A stretch of 64,000 nucleotides of DNA from Chromera velia (lineage: Eukaryota > Sar > Chromeraceae), in contig JAHBMJ010005646.1 of assembly GCA_018398765.1 (NCBI GenBank), positions 82,846 through 146,845 on the forward strand, read 5' to 3'. A model generated the notes under the pieces. The model made no database searches. It was not told the DNA's origin and was given only the letters and a program-made list of their open reading frames with translations. This document shows positions 10,253 through 21,866 of the stretch, piece by piece. Made by a program: the position numbers and the translations under genes. Within the stretch, counting starts at the first letter, position 1. Each line of letters begins with the position of its first letter.

Positions 10253-11888
10253 GTCAAACCCTAGGTGGAGTTAGAACTCCCGAGCGGCGCATACATGCAT
10301 GGGTCTGTTCAATTATGCCAGCTGCAAGCTAAGTGGGCGACAGTTATTCGAACTTAATCGAATCAATCATTTACTACAATATGGTGAGAAATCATAAAGA
10401 GGAGAGAGGGTTGAGAGCGCAAGAGCGATGTGATGAACTTGTGAACCCCCAGATTAGAAAAGGAGGCGGATGCAAAGGGTGAGTCATAACGAGTGAAGCG
10501 GTTTGATTGAATTAATGCCAACCACTGCAAAAAGCCTTGTTCGGCAGTCCATCGGGGGCAGACAGAGAGCTGATGAAGAAAATCATCTACACACTGGCAG
10601 CAGGCTTTATAGGTGCACAGCTTTCTATCAGAGCAATCAACAGGCAGCCCACCTTGCCCGCCCATCGGGTTGTATGTCAGCATGCATAAAAAAGAAAAGA
10701 TTGAGCCATCCATAACCGACAGGGTAGAACGGGGAAGGGCAGAGACGGAAGGAACACCGGAGGACGACTTGCTACACAGGAGGAAGACAAACATATGGCG
10801 AGAGGACGGGAAGTCGCGCCACAGAGGGGTAAGTCTAGTAAGGAGGGGAAAGTGAGAGGAAGATCATTGCCCATCATCCTCAGAAGCCTTCATGCATTCT
10901 TTTGTAACTGTCTGTCTCACTTAAAGTTTGCCCTTGAAGAAAAGTGAGCCGGTGCCTTGTGCCCTACGACTATTCTGCCCGCGTTGGGAAGACAGATCGG
11001 GCTCAACCCTCAGCGAGCGGACAGAAATCAAATCAGCCCAACGAAGCAGCCTGTCTATAGATCTTATGAATTGTTGGTAGCAGTTATTCTTCTAGGTATG
11101 CAACATTGCTGCAGGAATAGTGTGTGTTATGATAGAAAGAGAGTGCCACTAGTCAGCCACACGGGAGCAGAGAAGGGCTTTGCAGGGAAGAAGACCAAGG
11201 ATGCAAAGAGAGGGCAGACAGAGGCTGCAAGCAGATAAATGACCACACCAACGGGCAAACCAAAGCTGCAAAGCATCAAGAGCAAGCAGGTCTGCATTCT
11301 GCACTGGCAGACATTCAAGGTAGTAGAGCGCTACGGGGGTTCAGCAGGCTCTAAAGACTGTTACCTAAGCGTCAATGCTGAGCGGGCCCATGCTTGCAAT
11401 CAACCCAATTACCCCTCCCAGAGCCCGCGAAGCAGAAACAATACGGGACTCAATTATCTTGTTCAAGCACCCCCCTTCAAAGAAAACATACCCCAGATAT
11501 TTGTATTCGGATGTCCATTCAACTTCCCTCCCACCATACATGACTCTACCTGCAGACTGCCCCAGAGCCAAGGCAGACAGACGCAAGATTTTCGTTTTCT
11601 TTAAGTTCACAGTCAATCCCTATTCCTTGCAATACCCTTCCAAGGCTGAGAACTTCTTTTACAGATCTGAGATGGAATAAGCAAGGAAACAGAGATCATC
11701 CACATACCCCAGACTACCTAAGATGCAGTTGTTAAAGAGGACAGGTTCGGGCTCTCTTTCGGGCTCCTCGACGTTGCCCTCCCCCATTCTGCTATCTCAC
11801 CATCCTGCTCCCTCTGCTTCTTTGTCTACGGCCCCCTCGTTCTTACTAACTGAACACACACAGGGAAGGTCATTGATATAGATAAGAA
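10253..11888 (-). pseudogene. Decayed non-LTR retrotransposon reverse transcriptase
   Basis: Conserved RT landmarks occur in order on the minus strand, in shifting frames. LIYINDLP is at about 11880-11857. The catalytic box YVDD is at 11707-11696, followed by LCFLAYSISDL. Then come LTVNLKKTKILRL and GGREVEWTSEYKYLGYVF of the RT thumb region (11616-11365). A terminal zinc motif of the type C-x-C-VDDFLHQLSVCPRW lies near 10640-10590. In-frame stops separate the blocks (two just after INDLP, one after YSISDL), so it is not functional. It sits exactly between two inverted hairpin repeats, which suggests insertion into an older palindromic element. Confidence 0.8.
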
Positions 11889-12092
11889 CACACTTTTTTT
11901 CTCAACAACCATATACAGTTAGAAGCTTATACTAAGCATGCTAAGAGATCTATAGTTGACTGTTAAGCGTTATCAGTTTGAGCTCCTAACTTTTTATAGT
12001 TCTTTCAAACCAATGTGTCAAAATTGATGTCAATTTTTGAAAGTGTACCAAAAATTCACATCAATATCAATTTTTGGTATACTTTTATAGGG
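11889..12092 (-). repeat. Right arm of the ~205-bp inverted repeat
   Basis: This is the reverse complement of the arm at 9832-10044, with scattered substitutions, including the same internal hairpin. The arms stop abruptly at the retrotransposon relic on the inner side. No clear target-site duplication is visible at the outer ends. Confidence 0.85.
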
Positions 12093-15000
12093 GTGAGAAA
12101 AATCACTAAAAAAAATAAAATATGAGTAACTTGTGAGTGGTCACTACAAAATTTTTTTACTATTTTTTCCCTCGAGAAATATAATAGTTTAGAGCATGAA
12201 AACTAAAACGTTAGACTCCTGATAGTTCATAGACTTGTGTGATAATTTTAGTTTTGTCATATTCAATACATATATGAAAATATAAATATGTTACAAAAAA
12301 AATTTTTTTTATGACTAATTAGTGAGTCATCAATAATATTTAACAATATATATATATGTCAAATCCTAGGTCAAATCTGTAAAATTAAAAAAATGGTAGT
12401 CTAGGAGCGCTCTAGGAATTGAAAAAAAAATTTTAGGACTTCAAACTAAATTTTTGACCCAATGTGAGACCTGTAGGACCCAACTAGTTAGTATAAGTCT
12501 TCACTAAGTCTACTTGGTCAGCTTGGTCCAACACCGCCCCTTTTTTCTGACAAACTCAAATCTTCGTTTTTTTTAAAAAAATTATGCATTAATTTTGTCC
12601 CCCTAGGTAGCATGCATATTAATATTGTACAGAACATCTGTTCATTGGGTTAATCTCGAAAAAAACTAGTAAGAAACGAAAAAAACATCTTTAAACCAGA
12701 TTATACAAGTTTGAATCTACATTGACAGTAACACTGTTCGATGAAAAATGTATGTCTAACTAGATATCTAAACATTTAAATTTATATTTAACAATATTTC
12801 ATAATATTTTTATAGGGAAGTGGTGAGGAATCGCAAGGAAGAAAGGAGGTAACGTTGGCAGACACACGGTGGAGGCAAACCTAGACGGCCCCTCTGACTC
12901 TCTTCTCTCTTTCAATTGGGATCTTTTCTTTCTCTGTTCGCTTCCTTCCTTCATGGTCTTTCGTTCGACCACGAAATGGATCGCATCTTTGGTCTGCCTC
13001 GTCCTCCTTCTCTGTCTCAGGTGCTTTTAACCTGACTGTCTGACCTGGTCAAGTCAGAAGTCCTTTGACTGCACGCATTGCAAAGCTTCTGCATGATGAC
13101 GCCGAGGACCGTGAAGAGAAGGAAGACAAAAGAGACACAGAGCCCAGCCACGCTCCGAATAGAGAGCCGACGGGCGTACACGGAAACTCACGCGTGCACA
13201 CCCATGAAAGACAAGACAAGACAAGACAGGACAAAGCAGGCAAGAGAAGACACACATAGAAGAAAAGAGGGAGAAGTTTGACAGGACAAGTCAATGAAGA
13301 AATGCAAAGTCAGGCGAGCAACGCAAGACAAGTAGGGAGACAAAAAAGAGAAGGCAAAACGCACAATGCAAAGCACCACCGCAACGCAACGATGCGTGCC
13401 TGAAATGCAGAGGAAGGAAGAAAGGAAGGAATGCAGGACCACTGAGCTGTGTCCTTTTCGAAAGCTGAATTGAAAAGAAGGAGGGGGGGAAGAAAGAGAA
13501 AGAGAAATTCGGTCTGCTGGGATCTCAGAGGAGGAAAGAGATTCATCCAGATTGGTAGTGGAATCAGAGTTTAGTCTTTGTCATTGTTTGTGGGGGGCGG
13601 GAGGGGTGTTGGGGGGTTGCAAAAAGTGCAGAAGGCTTTCTGCGAGCAACAGAAAGAGAAGACAAAAAAAAGATGGGGATCGGAGAAAGAAAAAGAGCGA
13701 GACTGAAGATGAAGGAGTAAAGAGAGAGAGAGGCAGACATCGATCGAAAGGTCTAACGCAAGAGAGAGAAAGAGAAAGACAACGGAGAGGGAGTTGTTTC
13801 TCGTCCTTCTGTGTCTATCTTGCATGCAAACAGATCACCCGGTTCCTGCACATTTCATTCAATGTCTTGCAAAATCTACGGGCGAGTAGCATGCATGAAG
13901 CGAGGAAAAAGAAAAGTTCTGTGCAACGAAGTGTGTGGAGACAAATCGCATACATGGTAAGGACCGATTCTCCTTTTTCTCCTTTTTCTCCTTTTTGGAA
14001 GAAACAACAGGACCGTTATATTCCCTCTGACGATTGATTCTCCTTTTTCTTCTTTCTTTTCTGTTGAACGCCATCTATCGACTGCCGAGGCCATTTTCAG
14101 CCTCTTCCGAGGTTCTGCTTGATTCGTCCAACCGCGAGCTTCTCCGAGAAGTCACTTTCCTGGTGTGCTTCGCCTTGTGAGAGACAGGGAATTAACACCG
14201 ACCACAGAGACCGTTAGCTCGCCCCGCGATTGTTCCTTCCATCCTTTTTTTCCTGCATGAAGCTTCCCTCTTATCAAATCACACCGTCCCCCTCCGCCCC
14301 CCTTCCTTCGATACAACAGCGAGGAATCTGTCATTTCCCAGAAGAGAAGAGAAAGAAAAGAAAGAAGGAATGAACAGAAGCAACGGAAGCGCACCGGGAC
14401 TAAATCGGACCTGGCGCAAGGAAAGAGGACGAGCAACAGACGCAAACACCCTTCTCTCCTTCTTTCTTACACGAGTCCTTAGCCAACCAACTAGTGGAAG
14501 GACGCCTGATGAATTGATTCTTCGAACGAAGTGAGTGAGTCAGTGAGAGGTCTGGCAGACGCAACCAGGATTTCCTTCCTGTCTGCATAGAATCCATCCA
14601 CATCATGTTGTACAGACAAAGATAAGAAGGGAGGAGAAAAGGAAGCAAGAAAGGAAGGAAGGAAGAAAGAGAGGAATGCCAGGCAGATCGCCCCAGTCGG
14701 CCCCAGTTTAGAAGTGAAAGGACACGAATCTGCACAAGCAAGCAAGCAAACAAGCATACACGCCATAGAAGGAAATGACCTCCGCTCTGCGCAGCGTGGG
14801 TGCTTGGGTCTCTCTCTTCTTCCTCTTTTCCTTTCTTTTCCTTTTCTTTTCTTGCATGCTGATCCGATCCGATGCTTCCCCACTGACGGTCAGGGGCTTT
14901 CTCCACTCAAGTGTCTCCAGGAGACGGCCAGCCAGGAAACAACCCCACGGGAACGAAAGAAAGAGTGAACGCTCGAAGCAATGAGAGGAAAGAGAGAGAG

Positions 15001-16742
15001 AGAGAGGGAGAGAGAGAGAGAAAGAGAGAAAGTGAGAGAGAGGATTCTGGCAACAAAAAACAAACGGGTGAACAAACGACAGAAAGAAGATGAGACAAGG
15101 TCAATCGCAAGAAGCATGTGCGTGTGTACCGTCACATAATTCACTAGGCTGAACGCCAACCGCGACAATCCTAGCTTGTCCTCCTTCCCTTCCTTTCTTC
15201 CTTCCTTCCTTCCTTTCTTCTTTCCTTCCTTCCTTGCGATGACCGTCTCAGTCTCACTCTGTAAGGAGCCCTTCTCTAGGCTTCGTTACATCTCATTGTA
15301 TGGTGGTGTCCTTCTCTTTTCCTTCAATGTGGCCTTGCCTCATCCAGGCATTCCCGGGCTACCCAACCCCATCCCTCCCTCCCTTCCTCTCCCCACCCTT
15401 GATACCTCAATTCGATTCAATTCGATTCAAACTGCATGCCGAAAAAAACAAAGTGGCGAGGAAGCCTTCACAGAGCCAAACCCACAAGAGAGAGAGAGGA
15501 AGAGAGAAAGAAACCCCAAACCAGGACGAACGGAATCGTACCTAGCCGGTGAAGAGGAGGAGGAAGAGGAGCATATGCAGATTCAAAGCGGAGCGTCGAT
15601 CACAACAGTGCGTGTGTGCTTGTGGGTGAGAGAGAAGAAAGAGAGAGAAAGTATGTGTGTGGTATTTGACGAGGAAAGATTCAGTTAATATCAGAACAGC
15701 GACATTCACACGCAGGCAAATGAAGGCAAGAAGGAAGAAGAGGCAAAGAAGGGCGTCTCTCTTTCTGCAATTAACGCAACCGTCCTACGTCACTTGGAAA
15801 CGAGGTTCCATTCTACGCGGGAGGCTGCAAGCATGAAGATCGAACGACCCATCTATCAATCGAACAAAAGAACGACGCACACTTCCCCTTCTTCTGCCAT
15901 TCTGTCTTCTGTCGGTCAAGTAGTCGGTCACCGGTGGCGCATCAAAAAAGGAGGAGGAAAGAGGAGAGGCAAGAAAAGCGAAATAATAATAAAAAAAAAA
16001 CGAGAGAAAGGATTTGATGAATGCCAGTCACAGACAAACCGTATTTTCGGAAACCCCCTTTTAATTCTTTTAAATCACATGAAGGACCCCCTTTCAGCCC
16101 CTCGTCTTAGCTTCCCTCTAGAGCATCCATCGGCCTGACATTTCGCTCCCAACCCCCCCGCCCCCCTCACAAGAATAGAACACCCCAACCCTACAGATGT
16201 TTTCACGCTGGCGAGGAACAAACACTGAATGGAAAGAATCGAAAAAAAGAAAAAACTAATCCTGCGTCGAAAAGTCATTAACCGGACATGGTGGAGAGGA
16301 AGAGAAACAGACTCAAAAAGGGAAGGCTGCCATGGAACCAAACGGGTGTTGTTGGTTCGATCTGCCTGCCTCCGACCGTACAGCACAAGAAAGGAAGTTC
16401 GACCCTGCATGCATGCGAGGAAGGAAAAGATGCAGACAAGCGAGGAAGGAAATGAAGAATCATCGGAAGCATTCGCATACACAAGGTAGAAATAACATCC
16501 ATCCACTTACATTAGTCAGAAGCATTCAGCCAATGAATGAATGAACTTTGTGCCATTCTTTCCTCCCTTCCCCCCCGCACCACCCTCCTTCCCATTCTGC
16601 AGGGAGTTCTCTCCACCCATCATTTCGTCTCTTTTTCTTTTTACCTTCTTCGTCTGCCTAACACTCAGCAGGCAGACCCCGTGCAGCATCATTCTGCCTG
16701 CCTGCCTGCCTGCATCTTGTCCCTGTGTCCCTCCCTCCCTCC
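12093..16742. other. Gene-free stretch: AT-rich, then purine/pyrimidine-rich
   Basis: 12.1-12.8 kb is AT-rich with hairpin-prone A/T runs. 12.9-16.7 kb is strand-asymmetric, with GA-rich blocks (13.48-13.79, 14.6, 14.98-15.04 kb), TTCC/TTTC blocks (15.18-15.24) and (GCCT)n at 16.70. Many overlapping frames are open only because of low complexity; none shows a protein family or phase-consistent exons. The rightmost few hundred bases are probably the 3' flank of the KH-domain gene. Confidence 0.5.
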
Positions 16743-19127
16743 CTACGGATATCCAGCAATTCGGATTGCGACGTTGTGCACGCTCTCGACGACGAACTCC
16801 GAGATATTCGACACGCAACGCTCAACGTTCTCAGGCGTCCCGTACAGAGTCAACCGACGGCAGAACACCGGTTGACCCATCGTTTCACTCAAAGGAGTGC
16901 CCATTGGCGGGACCGTCCCCTGCAAAGAGACAAGCAGCAGAGGCAGAAAGGGAGAGACAGTTTGTCGTGTATGTAGTTGATCGCACACTTGTTATCGACG
17001 TACCAAAAAGAAAAAAAGTATTAGCACATTCATCGAAAAAGCTGCGTCCGATCGACATAACCAGAAACAGCAAAAACAAGGGCTCCAGTCCCCACAAGAT
17101 CAAAGAGTCACCAACACCGCACGCACACGCACACACTCAGTCCCGTCCCACGCGCACTCTCTCTCTCTCACGACCAACCCGATGCCGAAAGAAGATTCTC
17201 ACACCGACCCAGACGCGCAAAGGAGAGCGCTCATGTTTGGCACGAACAAGACAAACCGAATGCAATGGGGCGATTGAGATGAGGAAAAGAAAGGAGAGCG
17301 GAGAAACACTAGAGACCACAAAGACCGACAGACGTTGAGCAGTTGCAAATCTTGAGAGAACTCGTCTCTCTTTGCAGGCTGGGCAAGGTTCAGGCTCTCA
17401 CACAGGATGGCGAGAGGGAAGTGCGAAGGTTCTCCTACAGGCTCGATGTTGATTGCACCACCGGACAACAGCTGAAACTCCGCAATCTTCCACCCCCCTT
17501 TGCCGATCACAGAGGAAATGACGAGATTCGGGACATACAACTCGCGTCGCACGGGTCCTTGCAGGTCTCTCGCAAGCCAGCTCGCAAGTTTGTTTCTCAC
17601 CAACTCCACGCCCTTTTGCACCTGGGCCATGGTACCGGTGATGGTGAGAACTTTCATTCCTGTGCTGTCTGCCGTGCGGCCGTATACCATAGTTGCACGC
17701 GATCTCTGCTGGAATTCCGCTATGCACGCCCCTCCGGCTCCGACGAGCCGCGGCACGAACTGCGAGGCGATGGTGACTGTCTGCTTGAACTCCTGCTCTG
17801 CCCCGTTGTCCTGGGCTGGCTGGATGGTTTGCCCGTCCTCCCCCGGAATGACCACTTGGGGACCTGTGGGGATGTGCAGATGGCCAGCCAGGGGGTTGTG
17901 AGAGGCAACAGCCGTGCGGGGTTGTAGTGACTCGGCGGCCGCTGCTGCGTGTTGCGCACTTGCACTCGGATACGGGATGGGAGGGTTGGAAGAGGGGGGC
18001 ATAGGGGGATAGGCAGGAGGGTAGGGATGCGAGACGTGGGCGGAAGAGGACGACAGCGAAGATGTCCCCAGGCCCGTCTGTTGAGGTGCGTGTGTGTGGT
18101 TCATGACCTGCAGTTGATTGCTGGAATAGGGGGGAGGGCCGGTGGTCGGGATGGCTCTGCTGTGATCTCTGAAGGAAGAAAGAGAATTTAGGGGCACGTG
18201 GCGCGACTCTGCCTCTAGGCGATTTCGACCTTGAGTGGCTGTAGCTGCAAGGCGAGACGGCCTGCTTGTGCCACCTTCCACTACGGAGGGCGGGAAGGCT
18301 CTCATGATGTTCTCCAGGCGAGTGGGTGCTTGTGCAGCATTCGGATAGTGAGGGGCTATTGGCGTCGTGCTAGGATAGTTGGGTGTCATCTGAGTAGCTG
18401 GGTAAGGACGATTGATTTGGGCAGTCGGGTAGGTCGGGGTCATATCGGCTTCGTACGGCGGTGGAAGTGCTGAGACGGGAGGCGCGTAGTGTCCACCCCC
18501 CGCTTGTTGCGACTCTGCTGTTGCGACGCGCGTCGGGTCCACTGTAGAGACCCCACCACCCCTCGCGACTGACGAGGCGTTGAAGGTGCCGGCAGTGGCA
18601 CTGGGGGGCCGGTTCTGGTACGTGTCCTGGGTCAGCGCTGTAGACTGAGGGGGGAAACCGGATCCTGTGGGTGTCCACTCAGAACCACCCCATGGTGCCG
18701 CAGTGCGTTCTTTGAAAATGAGGGGGGACAGGGCGTTGAGTGCCACCATGACGCGATCTGCAGTTCCCCTTACTTCGACTGGTCGCAGGGGAATGTTGTC
18801 TCGTCCTTCTCTGACAACTGTCTTGGACGAGAGGGAAATTTCGTAGGCGAAACTTTGAGCTTGGGTGACGAAGAATGGGTCTTCTGTGGTTCTTGAATCC
18901 ACCAGAAAGCACAGCGGGATTCCTTCCCCCGGCAATGCTGAAAGGACTCCGACCAGATCATCCAGAGAGCCTTCAAGGAAGACTTCGGAAAATCTTCCGT
19001 AGGCGTAACCATTTCGTTCGAACACCGGCTCCAGTCGGGCTAAATATTTGGAAATTCGGGGAAGAACAGACCCCACAGTGTCGCTCTCCCGAAAAAATAC
19101 CGAAACTGACACCGTTGATTGCGCCAT
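16743..19127 (-). CDS. KH-domain RNA-binding protein (two exons, ~621 aa)
   Basis: The coding exons are 19127..17439 and 16919..16743 on the minus strand. The donor GTAGGA at 17438 and the acceptor TTTGCAG ending at 16920 both fall at phase 0, giving an uninterrupted protein. Translation is placed at the ATG at 19127 (MAQSTVSV); the open frame upstream has no earlier ATG. The N-terminal ~140 residues look like a degenerate KH fold without a GxxG loop. Residues ~150-430 are Pro/Ser/Tyr/Ala-rich and probably disordered. Two clear KH domains follow: RLVGAGGACIAEF near 460 and SVIGKGGWKIAEF near 540. The second is completed after the intron by RRLTLYGTPENVERC. The layout resembles PCBP/Nova-like proteins, suggesting single-stranded RNA binding (post-transcriptional control). 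A longer donor (GTGTGAG at 17416) breaks phase and was not used. Confidence 0.88.
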
Positions 19128-19872
19128 GGTTCGTAAGGTATCGAATGCGTGACGCAGCACCTCTGAAAATGAAGATCAACGGTTCGAGGAGACCCTCAGC
19201 AATGAGGGTATAGACTGTGTTTTGATCACCCGCGTATCACCACGTGACTGACCCCGGAATTACTCTATTCACCGCAGATGGGTTGCTATGGGCTGCTCAG
19301 GAAGCACATGCAGTGTATCACTTCTTGAGCATCTCGATCGATGCTTTTTTCTTTTCTCTGGAGGTTTGTGGAAACTCCGCTGTGTTACTTCAGGTATCTC
19401 CATGCAGATTGAAGTGTTAATTGTCTTTCGAAATTTCAGTCTGCATGCTGCATTTCGTCCCGTGGGGCCCACGGATGGCCCACGGGGGCCCCAGTTCAAC
19501 AAAAGTGCATGCCGGGGCACGTGCTGCATGGCGCGGCGGCGCGCAGCACGGGATCCCCTAGCTATATATATGGGCCCTTGCTTGCGCGGCGCCGCACGAT
19601 ACGAGACGGCACACGTGACAAGAAGAGGAAAAGTACAGATTAAATTGCCTTCTGACTAGCTGCACATATGACTATATGCGATCTATTGATTGATACATTC
19701 TGTCAAGAGTCAGACCGCTACCATAGAGGATTCGTCTGCTGATTCCGCATGCATGTTTCAGTTCTGAATCTTTCGACTTGATCCAAGAGTTGCCTCCCAT
19801 TGTTTGAAATCTGTTCGGACATTCTAACCTTCAATTAGAAGGAAAAACACCGAGAGAAGATAAAGAAACGCA
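19128..19872. promoter_or_regulatory. Shared head-to-head intergenic region with GC-rich palindromes
   Basis: The 745 bp between the start codons of the KH gene (minus) and the PSMD9 homologue (plus) should hold both promoters. Two CACGTG E-box-like words are present (19241 and 19518). A GC-rich block at 19458-19600 contains near-palindromes: CCGTGGGGCCCACGG at 19460, and a hairpin with arms CGTGCTGC (19520) and GCAGCACG (19543). A TATATATA run lies at 19562. Transcription start sites cannot be placed from sequence alone. Confidence 0.45.
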
Positions 19873-21197
19873 ATGGAGGAGTTAAGGGAGCTGGAAAAGA
19901 AGAAGCTCTCCATCGAATCTGAGATGGAGGCTTTGGTTGAGTACCTGGAACAACCCGGAATGCCCGGAATTTCGGGGAATCTTGTGGTGAGTCTGCATGT
20001 TCAAGGTTCTCTTCCTCTTGATGGTTGGATCCGTATGAAATCTTGTCGTCGCATTTGGAAGCTTTCCGTGTCGCTTTTTCCCGCCTTTCGAGATCTCTCA
20101 ACTCAATATACATCTTTGTGTGAGATCCCAACATTCTTGTGGCGCTTTGTTCTCCTTTTCCGTCTCCCCTTTCCGTCTCCTCCCTTCCTTCAGGACGCCG
20201 AAGGATTCCCGAGAGCAGACATCGACGTCTTTGCCGTGCGCACAGCTCGGCACAAGCTCGCCTGTGAGTCAGCGAGGGACCGCTCGGAGAGGGGGGGATA
20301 GACAGGAGGGGCAAGGGGAGAGTCAGCTTTGTGCCCTTGAAGCGGCGTTGTTTGCTGGATGGAGAGAGAAAAGTCAGAGACAAAAGACGGGTAAAAGAGA
20401 CATCCTTTGGAATGTAGTTGAAAGGGCAATGGGAGAGCCTGAAGAAAGTCTGAGGAGGAGGAATGAACTCTGGAAGTCGCCAGCACCTTCAAGTTGGAAT
20501 TGGCCAGCTTAAGGGAGGGGAAGCGATAAAGGAAGTGCGTCTCTTCTTGTTCGTTGGCTGTCACTTCCACACACTCTTCCCGTCTTTCATTGTCTTCAGG
20601 TCTCCGCACGGACCACTTTGAAATGATGAAACAGTTGGAGAAAGGTGAGTGCCTCGGAGAGAGCCTGGTCTCTGTTTGTTCAGGTGCCTCCGAATGCAGT
20701 CTTTCAATGCACCTCCGCAGCTTGCTGGTTCATCAATGCGTCTCTGCTTAGGCTTTCATTGTCCGATTGTGTGTCCGTCTGCATGTTTGCCCACTGGTTC
20801 GTTCTGCTGAATATGATTGCTGAATGGATTGATCGACGTTTTCTGCTCCTTCCAGGACTCCACGCACTTCACGCACAAGGGGCCATCCGTGTGCCCAGAG
20901 GAGGGGAGAGCAACGGCGGCATGAACGGAGATGCTCATGACGGCCCGGTGGGTGGTGAATTGGTATTCTCTTCTTGTTTGTTTTGATTTAAGTTTCTCTC
21001 TTGGTTAGATGCCATCTCTTCCTTAGGGTTGTCGGGCCGCTTTTTTGTCTTTTCGAGGAAGAGGGGAGGACGGAAAAGACTCTTTCGCTTCTCTTCCTTT
21101 CCAACTTTGTTGTGCATACTTTTTGTGTTTCCCTCTGAACAACTTGTTCCCCCCGCTCTCTTGTTCTCCCTCTTTGTCTTTCTTTCTTTTTTTTGTT

Positions 21198-21233
<36 letters not shown>

Positions 21234-21351
21234 TTCTTTCTTTCTTTCTTTTCTTTCTTTCTTTCTTTCTTTCTTTCTTTCCTTCCTTTCTTTCTTTCTT
21301 TCTTTCTTTCGTTTCTTTCTTTCTTTCTTTCCTTCCTTCCTTCCTTTCTTC

Positions 21352-21390
<39 letters not shown>

Positions 21391-21530
21391 TCGTTTCTTT
21401 CTTTCTTTCTTTCTTTCTTTCCTTCCTTCCTTCCTTTCTTCCTTTCTTTCTTTCTGTCTTTCTGTCTTTCTTTCTGTCTTTCGTGCTTTCTTTCTTTCTG
21501 TCTTTCGTTCCTTCTTTCCTTCCTTCCTTC

Positions 21531-21605
<75 letters not shown>

Positions 21606-21740
21606 GTCTGTCTGCCTGTCCTTCTTTCCTTCTTTCCTTCTTTCCTTCTTTCCTTCTTTCTTTCTTTCTTTCTTTCTTTCTGTCTTTCGTGCTTTCTTTC
21701 TTTCTGTCTTTCGTTCCTTCTTTCCTTCCTTCCTTCCTTC

Positions 21741-21830
<90 letters not shown>

Positions 21831-21831
21831 T

Positions 21832-21866
<35 letters not shown>

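Noticed and set aside
10256-10360. tRNA-like look around GTTATTCGAACTT
   Set aside because: The T-loop-like word has no matching stems and no A/B boxes at the right spacing on either strand.
13552-14037. 161-codon frame with many Arg/Lys/Glu
   Set aside because: Purine-rich low-complexity DNA; no splice partners or domain.
16541-17338. 265-codon plus-strand frame
   Set aside because: It runs antisense through the last KH exon and intron; composition is Arg/Ser/Thr-rich shadow coding.
17416-17424. Alternative donor GTGTGAG for the KH gene
   Set aside because: It leaves phase 1 or 2, which does not match the phase-0 acceptor at 16920; the donor GTAGGA at 17438 keeps the KH domain in frame.
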